61,666 nt of DNA. Origin: an uncultured Clostridia bacterium (lineage in GTDB: Bacteria > Bacillota > Clostridia > Christensenellales > CAG-314). Both the position numbers and the translations under genes were made by a program. The DNA is taken from positions 1 through 61,666 of the forward strand of contig CANQGO010000010.1 in NCBI GenBank assembly GCA_947623225.1, written 5' to 3'. The first letter of the stretch is position 1, and each line of letters opens with the position of its first letter. Below, one piece after another: positions 18,370-28,516 of the stretch. The notes beneath the pieces were generated by a model, which saw only the letters and a list, made by a program, of their open reading frames with translations, made no database searches and had not been told where the DNA came from.

Positions 18370-18990
18370 ATGGAAGAATTGAAACAGACAATTGCCGCTA
18401 ATCTGGCGGCATATCGCAAGCAAGCCAATCTGACGCAGCAACAACTTGCGGAAAAGATAAACTATTCCGATAAGGCGGTGTCCAAGTGGGAGCGAGGAGA
18501 AGGCGTTCCCGACGTGCTTGTGCTCAAAGAACTTGCGGACATCTACGGCGTCACCGTCAATGACTTTCTTGTACCTCATGCAAGCGCGAAGAAAAAATTG
18601 CGACTCAAGGACTTCTGGGCAAAGCGTTGGCTTATCACCTTGCTGAGTGCGGGATTGGTATTTCTGATAGCGACTATAGTCACGGTTATATGGTCTATCA
18701 TAGTCCCCGCCTCAGGCAAAGACGTGGCTATGTATTCATATATCACGGCGATACCCGTCGCGCTTATAGTTACGCTGGTATTCAGTTGCATCTGGGGCAA
18801 GCTGTGGATGCGTTGTGCGGTGGCATCTGCGCTTATCTGGACGCTGTGCCTGTTACTGCATCTGGTCATTCGCATAGTCGTCACGGAATACGCTTGGATG
18901 ATATATCTCATCGGTGCTGCCTTGCAGGTCCTTGTTATACTTTGGTTTGTGTTGGCGTATTTTGTCCGTCGCGGCAAATCCAAGCAGTAA
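18370..18990 (+). CDS. XRE-family regulator with four membrane spans
   Basis: The 206-residue product has an N-terminal HTH_3 domain (residues 1-65: 'IAANLAAYRKQANLTQQQLAEKINYSDKAVSKWERGEGVPDV...LADIYGVTVNDFL', split here by dots) joined to four predicted transmembrane helices at ~85-110, 118-140, 144-170 and 175-199. It probably senses a membrane or envelope signal while binding DNA. A 19-bp palindrome upstream of its own promoter suggests autoregulation. No ribosome site is visible; the mRNA is likely leaderless. The tail is positively charged (RRGKSKQ). Target genes are unknown; the DUF975 membrane protein downstream has its own promoter. Confidence 0.9.
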   Translation: MEELKQTIAANLAAYRKQANLTQQQLAEKINYSDKAVSKWERGEGVPDVLVLKELADIYGVTVNDFLVPHASAKKKLRLKDFWAKRWLITLLSAGLVFLIATIVTVIWSIIVPASGKDVAMYSYITAIPVALIVTLVFSCIWGKLWMRCAVASALIWTLCLLLHLVIRIVVTEYAWMIYLIGAALQVLVILWFVLAYFVRRGKSKQ

Positions 18991-19014
18991 ATCATCGAAT
19001 TCCGACATACGTAT

Positions 19015-19047
19015 GCGGTAAATCTCGCCGATTTATCGCATTTTTTT
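19015..19047 (+). terminator. Terminator after the XRE gene
   Basis: GCGGTAAATC / GATTTATCGC stem (one G-T pair), loop TCGCC, then seven T. Confidence 0.85.
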
Positions 19048-19078
19048 ACAAAATCAGCGCAATTTTTCCCAAAATATA

Positions 19079-19108
19079 TTGACTTGTCTGTTGAAAATGG
19101 TCTATAAT
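19079..19108 (+). promoter_or_regulatory. Promoter of the DUF975 gene
   Basis: TTGACT, 18 bp, TATAAT. Confidence 0.65.
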
Positions 19109-19140
19109 GACATTAATAAATATAAGGAGGAAACTTATTT

Positions 19141-19872
19141 ATGATGAGTGTTAGCAGCAAAGAGCTTCGCGGTCGCGCTTGGGCACGCCTCAAGGGCAAT
19201 TACTGGAAGTCCTTTGGCGCAAGCATTGTTGGTAACATAGTAGGCTCTGTGGGACTGATCTTTACTGCCGGTCCGATGACGGCGGGTCTTGCTCGCTATT
19301 ATGTCAAACAGCAGCGCGAAGAGAACCCCGAGTTCGGCGAGATATTCTCCGGATTCAGTCGCTATGGCAGCACGCTGGGCGGCTATATTTTGAGATGTTT
19401 GTTCATCTTCTTGTGGGGTATCATTCCTATAGTGGGACAGTTCTTCGCCGTATGGGTCAAGCCTTTTGCGTATAGTCAGATGTATTATCTGATGATGGAT
19501 GAGGGACTTGGTGCGAATGAATCCATTACGAGAAGTAAAGAGATGATGGCGGGATACAAGTGGAAACTCTTCTGCTTGGAATTCTCTTTCATCGGCTGGA
19601 TACTGCTCTGCTTGCTTACGTTTGGTATTGGCTGGCTGTTCCTTATGCCGTACTATGAAGCGGCTCACGCCGAATTTTATGCGGAATTGGTAGAGTGCCA
19701 TAAGCTTCCGTCCGAGCGTAGAGAAGAAGGCGAAGATCCCTTTGCGAATCAACCTGCAGAGCAACTTGTAGAGCAACCTGTAGAGGAACCCGTAGAGACG
19801 CCGACAGAAGAGTCCGCGGAGGCACCTGTCGAAGAACAACCGACAGAGTCCGCACCTGAAGACAAGGAATAA
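19141..19872 (+). CDS. DUF975 membrane protein with acidic repeat tail
   Basis: The 243-residue product begins with the DUF975 signature (SSKELRGRAWARLKGNYWKSF), followed by about four hydrophobic spans up to residue ~175 and the conserved 'ESITRSKEMMAGYKWKLF' loop. The last ~45 residues are a low-complexity Glu/Pro tail with repeats of the form EQ-x-VE. The family is widespread in Firmicutes and of unknown function. AAGGAGG precedes the start; two ATG codons are adjacent (19141, 19144). It is a single gene with its own promoter and terminator. Confidence 0.88.
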   Translation: MMSVSSKELRGRAWARLKGNYWKSFGASIVGNIVGSVGLIFTAGPMTAGLARYYVKQQREENPEFGEIFSGFSRYGSTLGGYILRCLFIFLWGIIPIVGQFFAVWVKPFAYSQMYYLMMDEGLGANESITRSKEMMAGYKWKLFCLEFSFIGWILLCLLTFGIGWLFLMPYYEAAHAEFYAELVECHKLPSERREEGEDPFANQPAEQLVEQPVEEPVETPTEESAEAPVEEQPTESAPEDKE

Positions 19873-19886
19873 CGGTATTTCTTTTG

Positions 19887-19916
19887 ACCCACCCGAGAGA
19901 CATTCGGGTGGGTTTT
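19887..19916 (+). terminator. Terminator after DUF975 gene
   Basis: ACCCACCCGA / TCGGGTGGGT stem followed by TTTTATTT. Confidence 0.9.
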
Positions 19917-19919
19917 TAT

Positions 19920-19949
19920 TTGACGGCGAAGTGAGGAAAGTGCTACAAT
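19920..19949 (+). promoter_or_regulatory. Promoter of the Nudix gene
   Basis: TTGACG, 18 bp, TACAAT. Confidence 0.55.
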
Positions 19950-19990
19950 ACACTTGTAAAATATAATTTTGTAAAGGAATAAAACATAAA

Positions 19991-20374
19991 ATGGAAGTTG
20001 TAGCGGCACTTATATGGCGCGGAGATAAATTTCTTATATGTCAACGTCCCGCCGGTAAGAAGAGGGCCCTTTTGTGGGAATTCGTGGGCGGCAAGGTGGA
20101 GGCGGGCGAAAGTGCGGAGCAGGCACTGGCGCGCGAGTGCCGCGAGGAGTTGGATATCGCGGTTACGGTAGGAGATCTGTTTTGTGAAGTAACGCACGAG
20201 TATCCCGACGTGACGGTGCATTTGACTTTGTTCAACGCCGTTACAGCCGACGAACCTACTATGCTGGAGCACAACGATATCCGTTGGATCACTCCGTCGG
20301 AGACGGACGATTATGAGTTCTGTCCTGCCGATACTTATATTCTTGAGAGGATCAAAGCACTTGCAAAAAAATAA
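19991..20374 (+). CDS. Nudix hydrolase, MutT-like
   Basis: The 127-residue product has a complete Nudix box (GGKVEAGESAEQALARECREEL). The start 'VVAALIWRGDKFLICQRP' and the length match the MutT/NudG (8-oxo-dGTP or CTP pyrophosphohydrolase) group, which sanitises the nucleotide pool. AAAGGA lies ~12 nt upstream of the ATG, a rather long spacing. It stands alone between terminators. Exact substrate cannot be told from the sequence. Confidence 0.93.
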   Translation: MEVVAALIWRGDKFLICQRPAGKKRALLWEFVGGKVEAGESAEQALARECREELDIAVTVGDLFCEVTHEYPDVTVHLTLFNAVTADEPTMLEHNDIRWITPSETDDYEFCPADTYILERIKALAKK

Positions 20375-20376
20375 GT

Positions 20377-20411
20377 AAAACGCCATTGCCCGTTAGGACA
20401 ATGGCGTTTTT
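20377..20411. terminator. Bidirectional terminator
   Basis: AAAACGCCATTG / CAATGGCGTTTT 12-bp stem between the convergent Nudix and pyruvate kinase genes, with T-run. Confidence 0.92.
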
Positions 20412-20421
20412 TTGCTTTATA

Positions 20422-21843
20422 TCAGTTGTCTTCTATTTTGCTTACTTTTATCAGATTGGTACCGGCACTTGTTCCCAGAGGGACTCCCGCCGTTATAACT
20501 ATGTTGTCGCCGGGTTCGGCTATACCGAGACGGCGCACAGTCTCTTCCGCATTGATGAACATGTCGTCAGTGTTGTCAAATGTCTGACAGATGGTGGGAA
20601 CCACTCCCCAACTTGTGGACAGTTGGTGATATACTCTGTCGCTGTTCGCCATGGCAACGACTACGGCACCGGGGCGGAAGCGGCTTACCATGCGTGCGGA
20701 AACTCCGCTTTCGGTGTAGACCACTATGGCTTTTGCGTTGATGTCAAATGCGGTATTGACCGCCGCGTGACTTATGGCATCGGTATTGTCCATAAGGGAA
20801 ATGGGGTACGAACGGTACATGGCATTGTAGTCCACGTTGCGCTCCGCTTCCTCCGCGATACGCGCCATAGTGGCTATGGTGTTGGGAGGATTGATGCCTA
20901 CTGCACTTTCCGCAGACAGCATTACGCAACTCGAACCATCATATACGGCGTTGGCGACGTCCACGATCTCGGCACGAGTGGGACGAAGTTTTGTCACCAT
21001 GCTCTCCAACATTTCCGTCGCCGTGATGACGAACTTGCCGCGCATACGGCTTTTGGTTATGAGCATTTTTTGTATGGCGGGAAGTTTTTCGTAGGGTAGT
21101 TCTACGCCAAGATCGCCGCGAGCGACCATGATACCATCGGATACGTCTATGATCTCATCGATATTGTTTACGCCGCTTTGGCTTTCGATTTTGGATATTA
21201 TACATACGTCCTTTGCACCGTGTTCCAACAGATACGCGCGTATCTCGCGCACGCTGGCGGCATCCTGTACGAAACTTGCCGCATAGAGTTCGGCGTTGTT
21301 TTTGATACCGAAGTCCAGATCGCGCTTGTCCTGTTCGGAGAGGAATGGCATATTTATCTTCACATTGGGTACAAACAGTCCTTTGCGGTTGGATAGCGTG
21401 CCGCCGTTTTGCGCTACTGTCCTGATGGTTTCTCCGTCAATAGCGATGATCTTGAACGCGAGCAATCCGTCATTGAGCAGGATCTGACAACCGACGGCGA
21501 CATCCTTATATAAATCTTTGTATGTTATGCTGACGTGATTCTCGTCACCTTCGGAACCGTCGTTGACGAAGTCGAAATGGTCGCCTTCGTGAATTTCGAT
21601 CTGTCCGTCTTTGAATGTTCCTATGCGGATCTCGGGACCTTTGGTGTCGATCATTATGGGTATGGGCAGACCGAGCGATCTGCGTACCTTCTTGACGGTA
21701 TCTATTTTTGCTTGATGCTCCTCGTACAGCCCGTGACTCATGTTGATACGAGCCACGTTCATGCCCGCCAGAGCCATTTTCTTTATCTGGTCATAGGTGG
21801 AACTTGCCGGACCGAGAGTACACACAATTTTTGTTTTTCTCAT
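20422..21843 (-). CDS. pyk: Pyruvate kinase
   Basis: The 473-residue product converts phosphoenolpyruvate and ADP to pyruvate and ATP. It shows MRKTKIVCTLGPAS, 'GMNVARINMSHG', 'DTKGPEIRIG', the active-site 'MVARGDLGVELP' and 'RPTRAEIVDVANAVYDGSSCVMLSAESA' pieces and a normal C-terminal allosteric domain. No extra PEP-utiliser domain is present. ATG at 21843 (GGAGG 6 nt upstream) is preferred to an extension to 21945, which would run through the promoter. The leader carries a short hairpin GGCGTT/AACGCC (21864-21884). Confidence 0.97.
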   Translation of the reverse strand: MRKTKIVCTLGPASSTYDQIKKMALAGMNVARINMSHGLYEEHQAKIDTVKKVRRSLGLPIPIMIDTKGPEIRIGTFKDGQIEIHEGDHFDFVNDGSEGDENHVSITYKDLYKDVAVGCQILLNDGLLAFKIIAIDGETIRTVAQNGGTLSNRKGLFVPNVKINMPFLSEQDKRDLDFGIKNNAELYAASFVQDAASVREIRAYLLEHGAKDVCIISKIESQSGVNNIDEIIDVSDGIMVARGDLGVELPYEKLPAIQKMLITKSRMRGKFVITATEMLESMVTKLRPTRAEIVDVANAVYDGSSCVMLSAESAVGINPPNTIATMARIAEEAERNVDYNAMYRSYPISLMDNTDAISHAAVNTAFDINAKAIVVYTESGVSARMVSRFRPGAVVVAMANSDRVYHQLSTSWGVVPTICQTFDNTDDMFINAEETVRRLGIAEPGDNIVITAGVPLGTSAGTNLIKVSKIEDN

Positions 21844-21892
21844 ATATACCTCCGTATTGCAATGGGCGTTATTCAAAGAACGCCTACTCAGC

Positions 21893-21920
21893 ATTATATT
21901 AAGTATAATACACTTGTCAA
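21893..21920 (-). promoter_or_regulatory. Promoter of pyk
   Basis: Minus strand TTGACA, 16 bp, TATAAT. Confidence 0.7.
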
Positions 21921-21983
21921 GTTTTGTAAATACACTTTTTGGCACAATATTGCCCCTGGCATTACCGATAAATGCATTTTACA

Positions 21984-22012
21984 TTGACAAGCAAGTATTT
22001 CAATGAGATAAT
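21984..22012 (+). promoter_or_regulatory. Promoter of the psuG operon
   Basis: TTGACA, 17 bp, GATAAT; faces away from the pyk promoter. Confidence 0.65.
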
Positions 22013-22063
22013 ATATAACAGTACGGAGTAAGAAGCATACAGGCTCCGACGGAGGGAGTAAAT

Positions 22064-22993
22064 ATGAACGATCGCTATTTTACCGTATCGGCAGAAGTAT
22101 CGGACGCAATTGAACGCAACTTTCCTATCGTTGCGCTGGAATCGACCATCATATCGCATGGCATGCCATATCCGCAGAACGTGGAAACGGCACTGGCAGT
22201 AGAACGTATAGTGAGAGATAAAGGTTGTATTCCTGCCACCGTTGCCGTTATAGACGGTGTGCTGACGGTCGGGTGCGATGGAAAACAGATAGAGTCTCTG
22301 GGCAAGAAAGGCCCGGCCGTAGCCAAAGTGTCGCGGCGTGATCTGCCCATAGTGGCAGCAAGACGAGCGATGGGTGCCACGACGGTCGCCGGAACCATGT
22401 ACGCCTGCAAACTGGCAGGTATCAGCGTGTTCGCTACCGGCGGTATAGGTGGAGCGCACCGCAATTCGGCACAGACGATGGATATATCCGCAGATCTGGA
22501 CGAGTTGCAGCAATCGGACGTGACCGTGGTGTGTGCCGGGGCGAAATCTATACTCGACATAGGTTTGACATTGGAGTGTCTTGAAACGCGAGGCGTGCCC
22601 GTCATAGGATATCGCACGGATGAAATGCCGGCGTTTTATACGCGCACGAGCGGGTATGGCGTGGATTGCAGGATGGATTCCGCTCGCGAGATAGCCAGGG
22701 CTATAGAGGCTCACAAACAATTGCGTCTCGGCGGCGGGATACTTATTGTGAACCCAATTCCCGAAGAATATGCCATGGATAGGGAATATATCGACGCAAA
22801 TATAAATGCGGCTATAGCCGAAGCCGACGCTTTGGGAATCGGAGGCAAGCAGTTGACGCCTTTCTTGTTAGATAAAATACGTATGCTTACTCAGGGCAAG
22901 AGTCTGGACGCAAATATTCAGCTTGTGTACAACAATGTATCTCTGGCGTGCGATATCGCGAAGGAATTGTGTGATTTGAGGAGCGCGCTATGA
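22064..22993 (+). CDS. psuG: Pseudouridine-5'-phosphate glycosidase
   Basis: The 309-residue product splits the C-C bond of pseudouridine 5'-phosphate to uracil and ribose 5-phosphate. The family is clear from 'PIVALESTIISHGMPYPQN', 'CIPATVAVIDG', 'VSRRDLP', 'GATTVAGTMYACKLAGI', 'FATGGIGGAHR' and 'DISADL', with the catalytic Lys in the AKVSRRDLP region. GGAGGG precedes the ATG. No PsuK kinase is adjacent. The radical SAM gene overlaps its end by 4 bp (ATGA), an unusual partner. Confidence 0.96.
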   Translation: MNDRYFTVSAEVSDAIERNFPIVALESTIISHGMPYPQNVETALAVERIVRDKGCIPATVAVIDGVLTVGCDGKQIESLGKKGPAVAKVSRRDLPIVAARRAMGATTVAGTMYACKLAGISVFATGGIGGAHRNSAQTMDISADLDELQQSDVTVVCAGAKSILDIGLTLECLETRGVPVIGYRTDEMPAFYTRTSGYGVDCRMDSAREIARAIEAHKQLRLGGGILIVNPIPEEYAMDREYIDANINAAIAEADALGIGGKQLTPFLLDKIRMLTQGKSLDANIQLVYNNVSLACDIAKELCDLRSAL

Positions 22994-23679
22994 GATTCGG
23001 CGGTTTGCAGAAATTGACATTGCTGGACTACCCCGAGAGGGTGGCGTGTACGGTGTTTTGTGTCGGGTGCGACTTCCGCTGTCCTTTTTGCCACAACGGT
23101 TCGATCGTGGCAGGCACTTCCGATGAGTGGACAGAAGAAGAGATACTTACCTTTTTATCCAAGCGCAGACATGTTCTGGAGGGTGTATGTCTGACGGGCG
23201 GGGAACCGTTGCTGTATCCGGATGTGGCGGATTTTCTGCGAGAAGTGAAAGGGATGGGCTATAGCGTCAAGTTGGACACAAACGGCAGTTTTCCATATAA
23301 ATTGAAATATCTGGTAGATGGCGGGCTGGTAGATTACGTTGCTATGGACGTGAAAAACGATATACCGATGTATTGCGCCACTTCGGGCACGGAGGTGGAC
23401 CTGAACGCCATCGAGCAATCGATAGAATTTCTGCTACAGGGGACGGTGCCTTATGAGTTTCGCACGACGGTCACACGTACTTTTCATACGGCGTCAAGTC
23501 TTAGCGAGGTAGCCGAGAGGTTGCGTCGGGCAGACAAATGGTATCTGCAACAGTTCGTGCACGGTACGGATCTTATAGACCCGTTGGTAGAAGGCTATAC
23601 AGACGACGAGTTGCGAAAATTGTATCGTATAGTCAAAGAAATATGCCCGAACGCCATGTTGAGAGGCATAGAAGATTGA
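22990..23679 (+). CDS. Radical SAM activating enzyme, NrdG2-like
   Basis: The 229-residue product has the radical SAM cluster motif CxxxCxxC in 'FCVGCDFRCPFCHNGSIV' and the glycine-rich SAM motif 'VCLTGGEPLLYPD'. Start 'FGGLQKLTLLDYPERVACTVF' is typical of the anaerobic ribonucleotide reductase activase-like NrdG2 family. It should make a glycyl radical on a partner enzyme or act on another substrate. No anaerobic reductase is in the window, and coupling to psuG by an ATGA overlap hints at a nucleoside role (inference). Confidence 0.9.
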   Translation: MRFGGLQKLTLLDYPERVACTVFCVGCDFRCPFCHNGSIVAGTSDEWTEEEILTFLSKRRHVLEGVCLTGGEPLLYPDVADFLREVKGMGYSVKLDTNGSFPYKLKYLVDGGLVDYVAMDVKNDIPMYCATSGTEVDLNAIEQSIEFLLQGTVPYEFRTTVTRTFHTASSLSEVAERLRRADKWYLQQFVHGTDLIDPLVEGYTDDELRKLYRIVKEICPNAMLRGIED

Positions 23680-23695
23680 ATTCCTCACTGAAAAC

Positions 23696-23721
23696 GCCCG
23701 CAAACCATTCCGCTTGCGGGC
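23696..23721. terminator. Hairpin between convergent genes
   Basis: GCCCGCAA / TTGCGGGC stem; the T-rich side is on the minus strand (GTTTTC), so it mainly serves the HAD gene. Confidence 0.7.
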
Positions 23722-23738
23722 ATATCTTGTACAGGGTA

Positions 23739-24458
23739 TTATTTTTTTAATAAGAGTTTCGGCACTTCGGTAATGTCTCCGTTGGGCACGGTATACTTGG
23801 GTGCAAAACGCGGTTGATCGTCCGAGTCGTCCGTTTTCAACCACAGGCAGTCTATTTTTGCATTGCGCGCGCCGTCCACATCAGTCACAGGGTCGTTGCC
23901 TATGTATATGCAGTCTTTGCGATTCAGCCCGTACTTCTCGGTCAGACGTGAGAAAAACATACCGTCCGGTTTGGCACACCCCTCGTCGGAAGAGTACATG
24001 ACGCCGTTGAAGTATTTGCGTAACCCGAGTTTGGAAAGCTCAGGCTTGGTGAAACAGGCTTGGGCGTTGGAAAGTATATACAATTTTTTCCCTGCGCGAC
24101 GCAGGTCTTTAAGTACGTCTGTCACTCCGTCAAACAGGCGTATATGCTGCGTGGAGAAGGCACGGAATTGCTGTGCGATATGTGTCGCAAGCGGTTTGCT
24201 TGTCTTTTTGTTTTTGTTTTCGAATATGTGACGGAATACTTCTACCACGTCCACTTCGGGATATTGATACTTTTTCTTGCCGAGAGTAATTTGCAATTCG
24301 CAACTGCTGAAGTATGCTTCACGCAGTTCATCTACGTTATAGTATACGCCGTAGAAATTGAGCGTTTCGGATAACTTTTCCCAAACGCCGGTTTCATATT
24401 CGTTTGTGCGGATATCTACGAGCGTTCCATATAGATCAAAGATGAAATTCTTGTACAT
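23739..24458 (-). CDS. HAD-superfamily hydrolase
   Basis: The 239-residue product has HAD motif I FDLYGTLVD (nucleophile Asp and acid Asp replaced by the DxYxT form common in haloacid dehalogenase-like enzymes), motif II LSNAQ, motif III Lys in 'CAKPDG' and motif IV 'YIGNDPVTDVDGA'. It is a phosphatase of the YjjG/YfnB type, often acting on nucleotides or sugar phosphates; the substrate is not decided. ATG at 24458 has GGAGGG 5 nt upstream; the reading frame extends 13 codons further without a ribosome site. Confidence 0.92.
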   Translation of the reverse strand: MYKNFIFDLYGTLVDIRTNEYETGVWEKLSETLNFYGVYYNVDELREAYFSSCELQITLGKKKYQYPEVDVVEVFRHIFENKNKKTSKPLATHIAQQFRAFSTQHIRLFDGVTDVLKDLRRAGKKLYILSNAQACFTKPELSKLGLRKYFNGVMYSSDEGCAKPDGMFFSRLTEKYGLNRKDCIYIGNDPVTDVDGARNAKIDCLWLKTDDSDDQPRFAPKYTVPNGDITEVPKLLLKK

Positions 24459-24525
24459 ATTGTCCCTCCGAGATGAGATGGATTTATTATAAATCACTCA
24501 TTTGCCGAAATCAAGCGATTTGATA

Positions 24526-24855
24526 CTAAAACCCGAGATACTCCACGCCCACCAACAGAATTTCGTTTATCTTCGGATTTGCAATTTTGTATTTGATGAT
24601 CTTGCCTTGCCGCTCGCATACCACTATGTCCAGATCACGCAGCATGCGCAATTGATGCGAAACGGTGGTCTGATTCATATTCAATATGGCGGCTATGTCC
24701 GTGACGCACAAAGGCGAGATGGTCAGTGCAGACAGTAACCGGACTCGCGACGGCTCGCCCAGCAAGGCGAAGAAGCGTGCTATCCGTCGTACGCTGTTGT
24801 CATCGGGCAAATAGCATTCCATATCGTCCAAAACTTTTGCTGTTGCGGCTATCAT
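24526..24855 (-). CDS. ArsR-family winged-helix repressor
   Basis: The 109-residue product has the ArsR/SmtB fold: 'RFFALLGEPSRVRLLSAL', 'CVTDIAAILNMNQTTVSHQLRMLRDLDIV' recognition helix and a beta-wing 'ERQGKIIKYKI'. The metal site of arsenic or cadmium sensors (ELCVCDL) is reduced to a single Cys (PLCVTDI) and no His pair is visible near the end, so it may not bind metal through the usual site. GGGAGG is 7 nt before the chosen ATG at 24855. A 66-residue membrane protein is divergent from it and may be a target. Confidence 0.9.
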   Translation of the reverse strand: MIAATAKVLDDMECYLPDDNSVRRIARFFALLGEPSRVRLLSALTISPLCVTDIAAILNMNQTTVSHQLRMLRDLDIVVCERQGKIIKYKIANPKINEILLVGVEYLGF

Positions 24856-24990
24856 ACATACACCTCCCGTTGCATATTGTGAAGTAGGCTTGTACCTATT
24901 TGACACAAAAATTGTAGTTCCGTCACGTCGACGTAAAATGACGCATATTGTAGTAAAAAAACTAAGTTTGACTTTTCAAAGGGGATTTGT

Positions 24991-25191
24991 ATGAATATCA
25001 CTTCAAGTTTGCTGTATCTTTTGCTGCTTTATGCCGTACTGGACAAAGACGGCAAGTTGTCGCTGACGACCGGACTGATAGCCGCATTTGTCATATTGTT
25101 GCTCAATTGCTACTTCGGTAACAGAACTTGCGGGGGCAATCGGCAGTCTGTGTCCGGAAGCGGTGTCTTCGGCACGATCAATGGGTTTTAG
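24991..25191 (+). CDS. Small membrane protein, 66 residues, unknown
   Basis: The product has a hydrophobic segment at ~5-17 and a second at ~26-42, then a polar Gly/Ser-rich tail. AAGGGGA precedes the ATG and a perfect terminator follows the stop. I do not recognise a family. It is divergent from the ArsR repressor and could be regulated by it; that is inference. Confidence 0.6.
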   Translation: MNITSSLLYLLLLYAVLDKDGKLSLTTGLIAAFVILLLNCYFGNRTCGGNRQSVSGSGVFGTINGF

Positions 25192-25201
25192 TTCGCTGCA
25201 C

Positions 25202-25229
25202 AAAAGCCTCGCCGATCGGCGAGGCTTTT
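25202..25229. terminator. Bidirectional terminator (perfect palindrome)
   Basis: AAAAGCCTCGCCGA followed by its exact complement, 28 bp in all, between convergent genes. Confidence 0.9.
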
Positions 25230-25240
25230 GACGTTGTTTT

Positions 25241-26341
25241 TTACTTTTGCGAGCAGATGCCCTCTTTCACTGTGAAGTATTTGCAGTCGTTCCCTGCAAG
25301 AGAGCACGGTATATTGTAAGCGGAGGTCAGCAATATCTGCAGCTCGTTGTCGAAGCGGAGCAGGCGTTGTTGTCTGACAGGGTCGAGTTCGGAGAGTACG
25401 TCATCGAGGATGAGAATGGGATATTCGCCTATAATGTCCCGAAAGATCTTCAGTTCGCTCAGCTTCAAGGATAGAGCGGCTGTGCGTAATTGCCCGCGGC
25501 TGCCGTATGTGCGCACATCTGTATCGTTTATTTTGATGGCAACATCGTCACGCTGACAGCCTGTGGAGGTGTAGCGTAACGCGAAGTCCTTGTCGAGGGC
25601 GGAATCGAGTCGGGAACGGTAGTTCTCTGTCAATTGGTCGAGGGTCTCGCCTTGTATCTGAGTAACGTATTCCGTGCTCAGCCGTTCTGTGCCGTCGGTC
25701 AAGGACGCATGAGTTTCTGCGGCTACGCCTTTCAGTCTGTTGCAGAACGCTCTGCGTTTCAGGATGATCCTCGCGCCTTCTTCCGCCAATTGCTCATTCC
25801 ACACGAATATCATGTCGCGCAGTTCGTCGATATTTTTCGCCTGCTTGAGCAGGTTGTTGCGCTGAGTCAACGCTTTGTTGAAACGGCTGAGACTGTAGAA
25901 GTAGGTTTTGTCCGTCTGGCACAGGTCTATATCCATAAAACGCCTGCGCTCGGAGGGCGATTGATCGATGATGCGTATCTCGTCCGGAGAGAAGTATACG
26001 CAGTTCAAGTATCCAAGCAATTCGCCCGTGCGGGATATGGATATGCCGTTGATGGTTATTTGCTTTTTGGCTCCGGCGTTAAGCGTGACGGCGATCTCTC
26101 CTTCTCCGAGACGGCAGACGTAGCGCACCCTGACAAAAGCGCGATCTTTGCCCCAACAGATAAGGTCGCGGTCTTTGTCCGTGCGCGGACTTTTGCCCAG
26201 ACAGCACAAGCATACGCTTTCCACAAGGTTGGTCTTGCCTTGAGCGTTGTCACCTGCAAATATATTCAGTTTTGGTCCGAGCTGTACTTTTTGACGCGCG
26301 AGATTGCGCCAGTTGCTTACGGATATTTCCGTTACTATCAT
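25241..26341 (-). CDS. recF: DNA replication and repair protein RecF
   Basis: The 366-residue product has the RecF N-terminus 'VTEISVSNWRNL', Walker A GDNAQGKTNLVES, 'GELLGYLNCVYFSPDEIRIIDQSPSERRRFMDIDL', signature 'YGSRGQLRTAALSLKLSEL' and Walker B 'PILILDDVLSELDP'. RecF loads RecA at single-strand gaps and often sits in dnaA-dnaN-recF-gyrB. Here it is turned round relative to gyrB, with 248 bp between them, and dnaA/dnaN are absent. No ribosome site is seen; the promoter -10 box lies 8 nt before the ATG. Confidence 0.96.
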   Translation of the reverse strand: MIVTEISVSNWRNLARQKVQLGPKLNIFAGDNAQGKTNLVESVCLCCLGKSPRTDKDRDLICWGKDRAFVRVRYVCRLGEGEIAVTLNAGAKKQITINGISISRTGELLGYLNCVYFSPDEIRIIDQSPSERRRFMDIDLCQTDKTYFYSLSRFNKALTQRNNLLKQAKNIDELRDMIFVWNEQLAEEGARIILKRRAFCNRLKGVAAETHASLTDGTERLSTEYVTQIQGETLDQLTENYRSRLDSALDKDFALRYTSTGCQRDDVAIKINDTDVRTYGSRGQLRTAALSLKLSELKIFRDIIGEYPILILDDVLSELDPVRQQRLLRFDNELQILLTSAYNIPCSLAGNDCKYFTVKEGICSQK

Positions 26342-26349
26342 CGTTTATA

Positions 26350-26378
26350 ATTTTAGCACACTTCCGTCGATTTTACAA
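26350..26378 (-). promoter_or_regulatory. Promoter of recF, near-leaderless
   Basis: Minus strand TTGTAA, 17 bp, TAAAAT. The expected +1 (26343) leaves a leader of about two nucleotides. Confidence 0.55.
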
Positions 26379-26532
26379 CAAATAGTTTTTGGCACAAATC
26401 CCGCGTTGCGCCACGTTATATGCGTAGTGTGTGTTCTTACCTGAGATTGTCTCATTTTGCCAAAATAGGGCACATAGAGGGCGTCAGAGGGCAATATTAG
26501 AAAAAATCATAAAGCAAAATGTTCGCAAACTG

Positions 26533-26561
26533 TATACAAATGTTTTTATATATGTTACAAT
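26533..26561 (+). promoter_or_regulatory. Likely promoter of gyrB-gyrA-argS
   Basis: TATACA, 17 bp, TACAAT in a very AT-rich stretch; the -35 is weak. Between recF and gyrB no DnaA boxes were seen. Confidence 0.4.
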
Positions 26562-26586
26562 ATATATATCTAATATAAAGGAGTGA

Positions 26587-28506
<1,920 letters not shown>

Positions 28507-28516
28507 GGAGAAAGTT

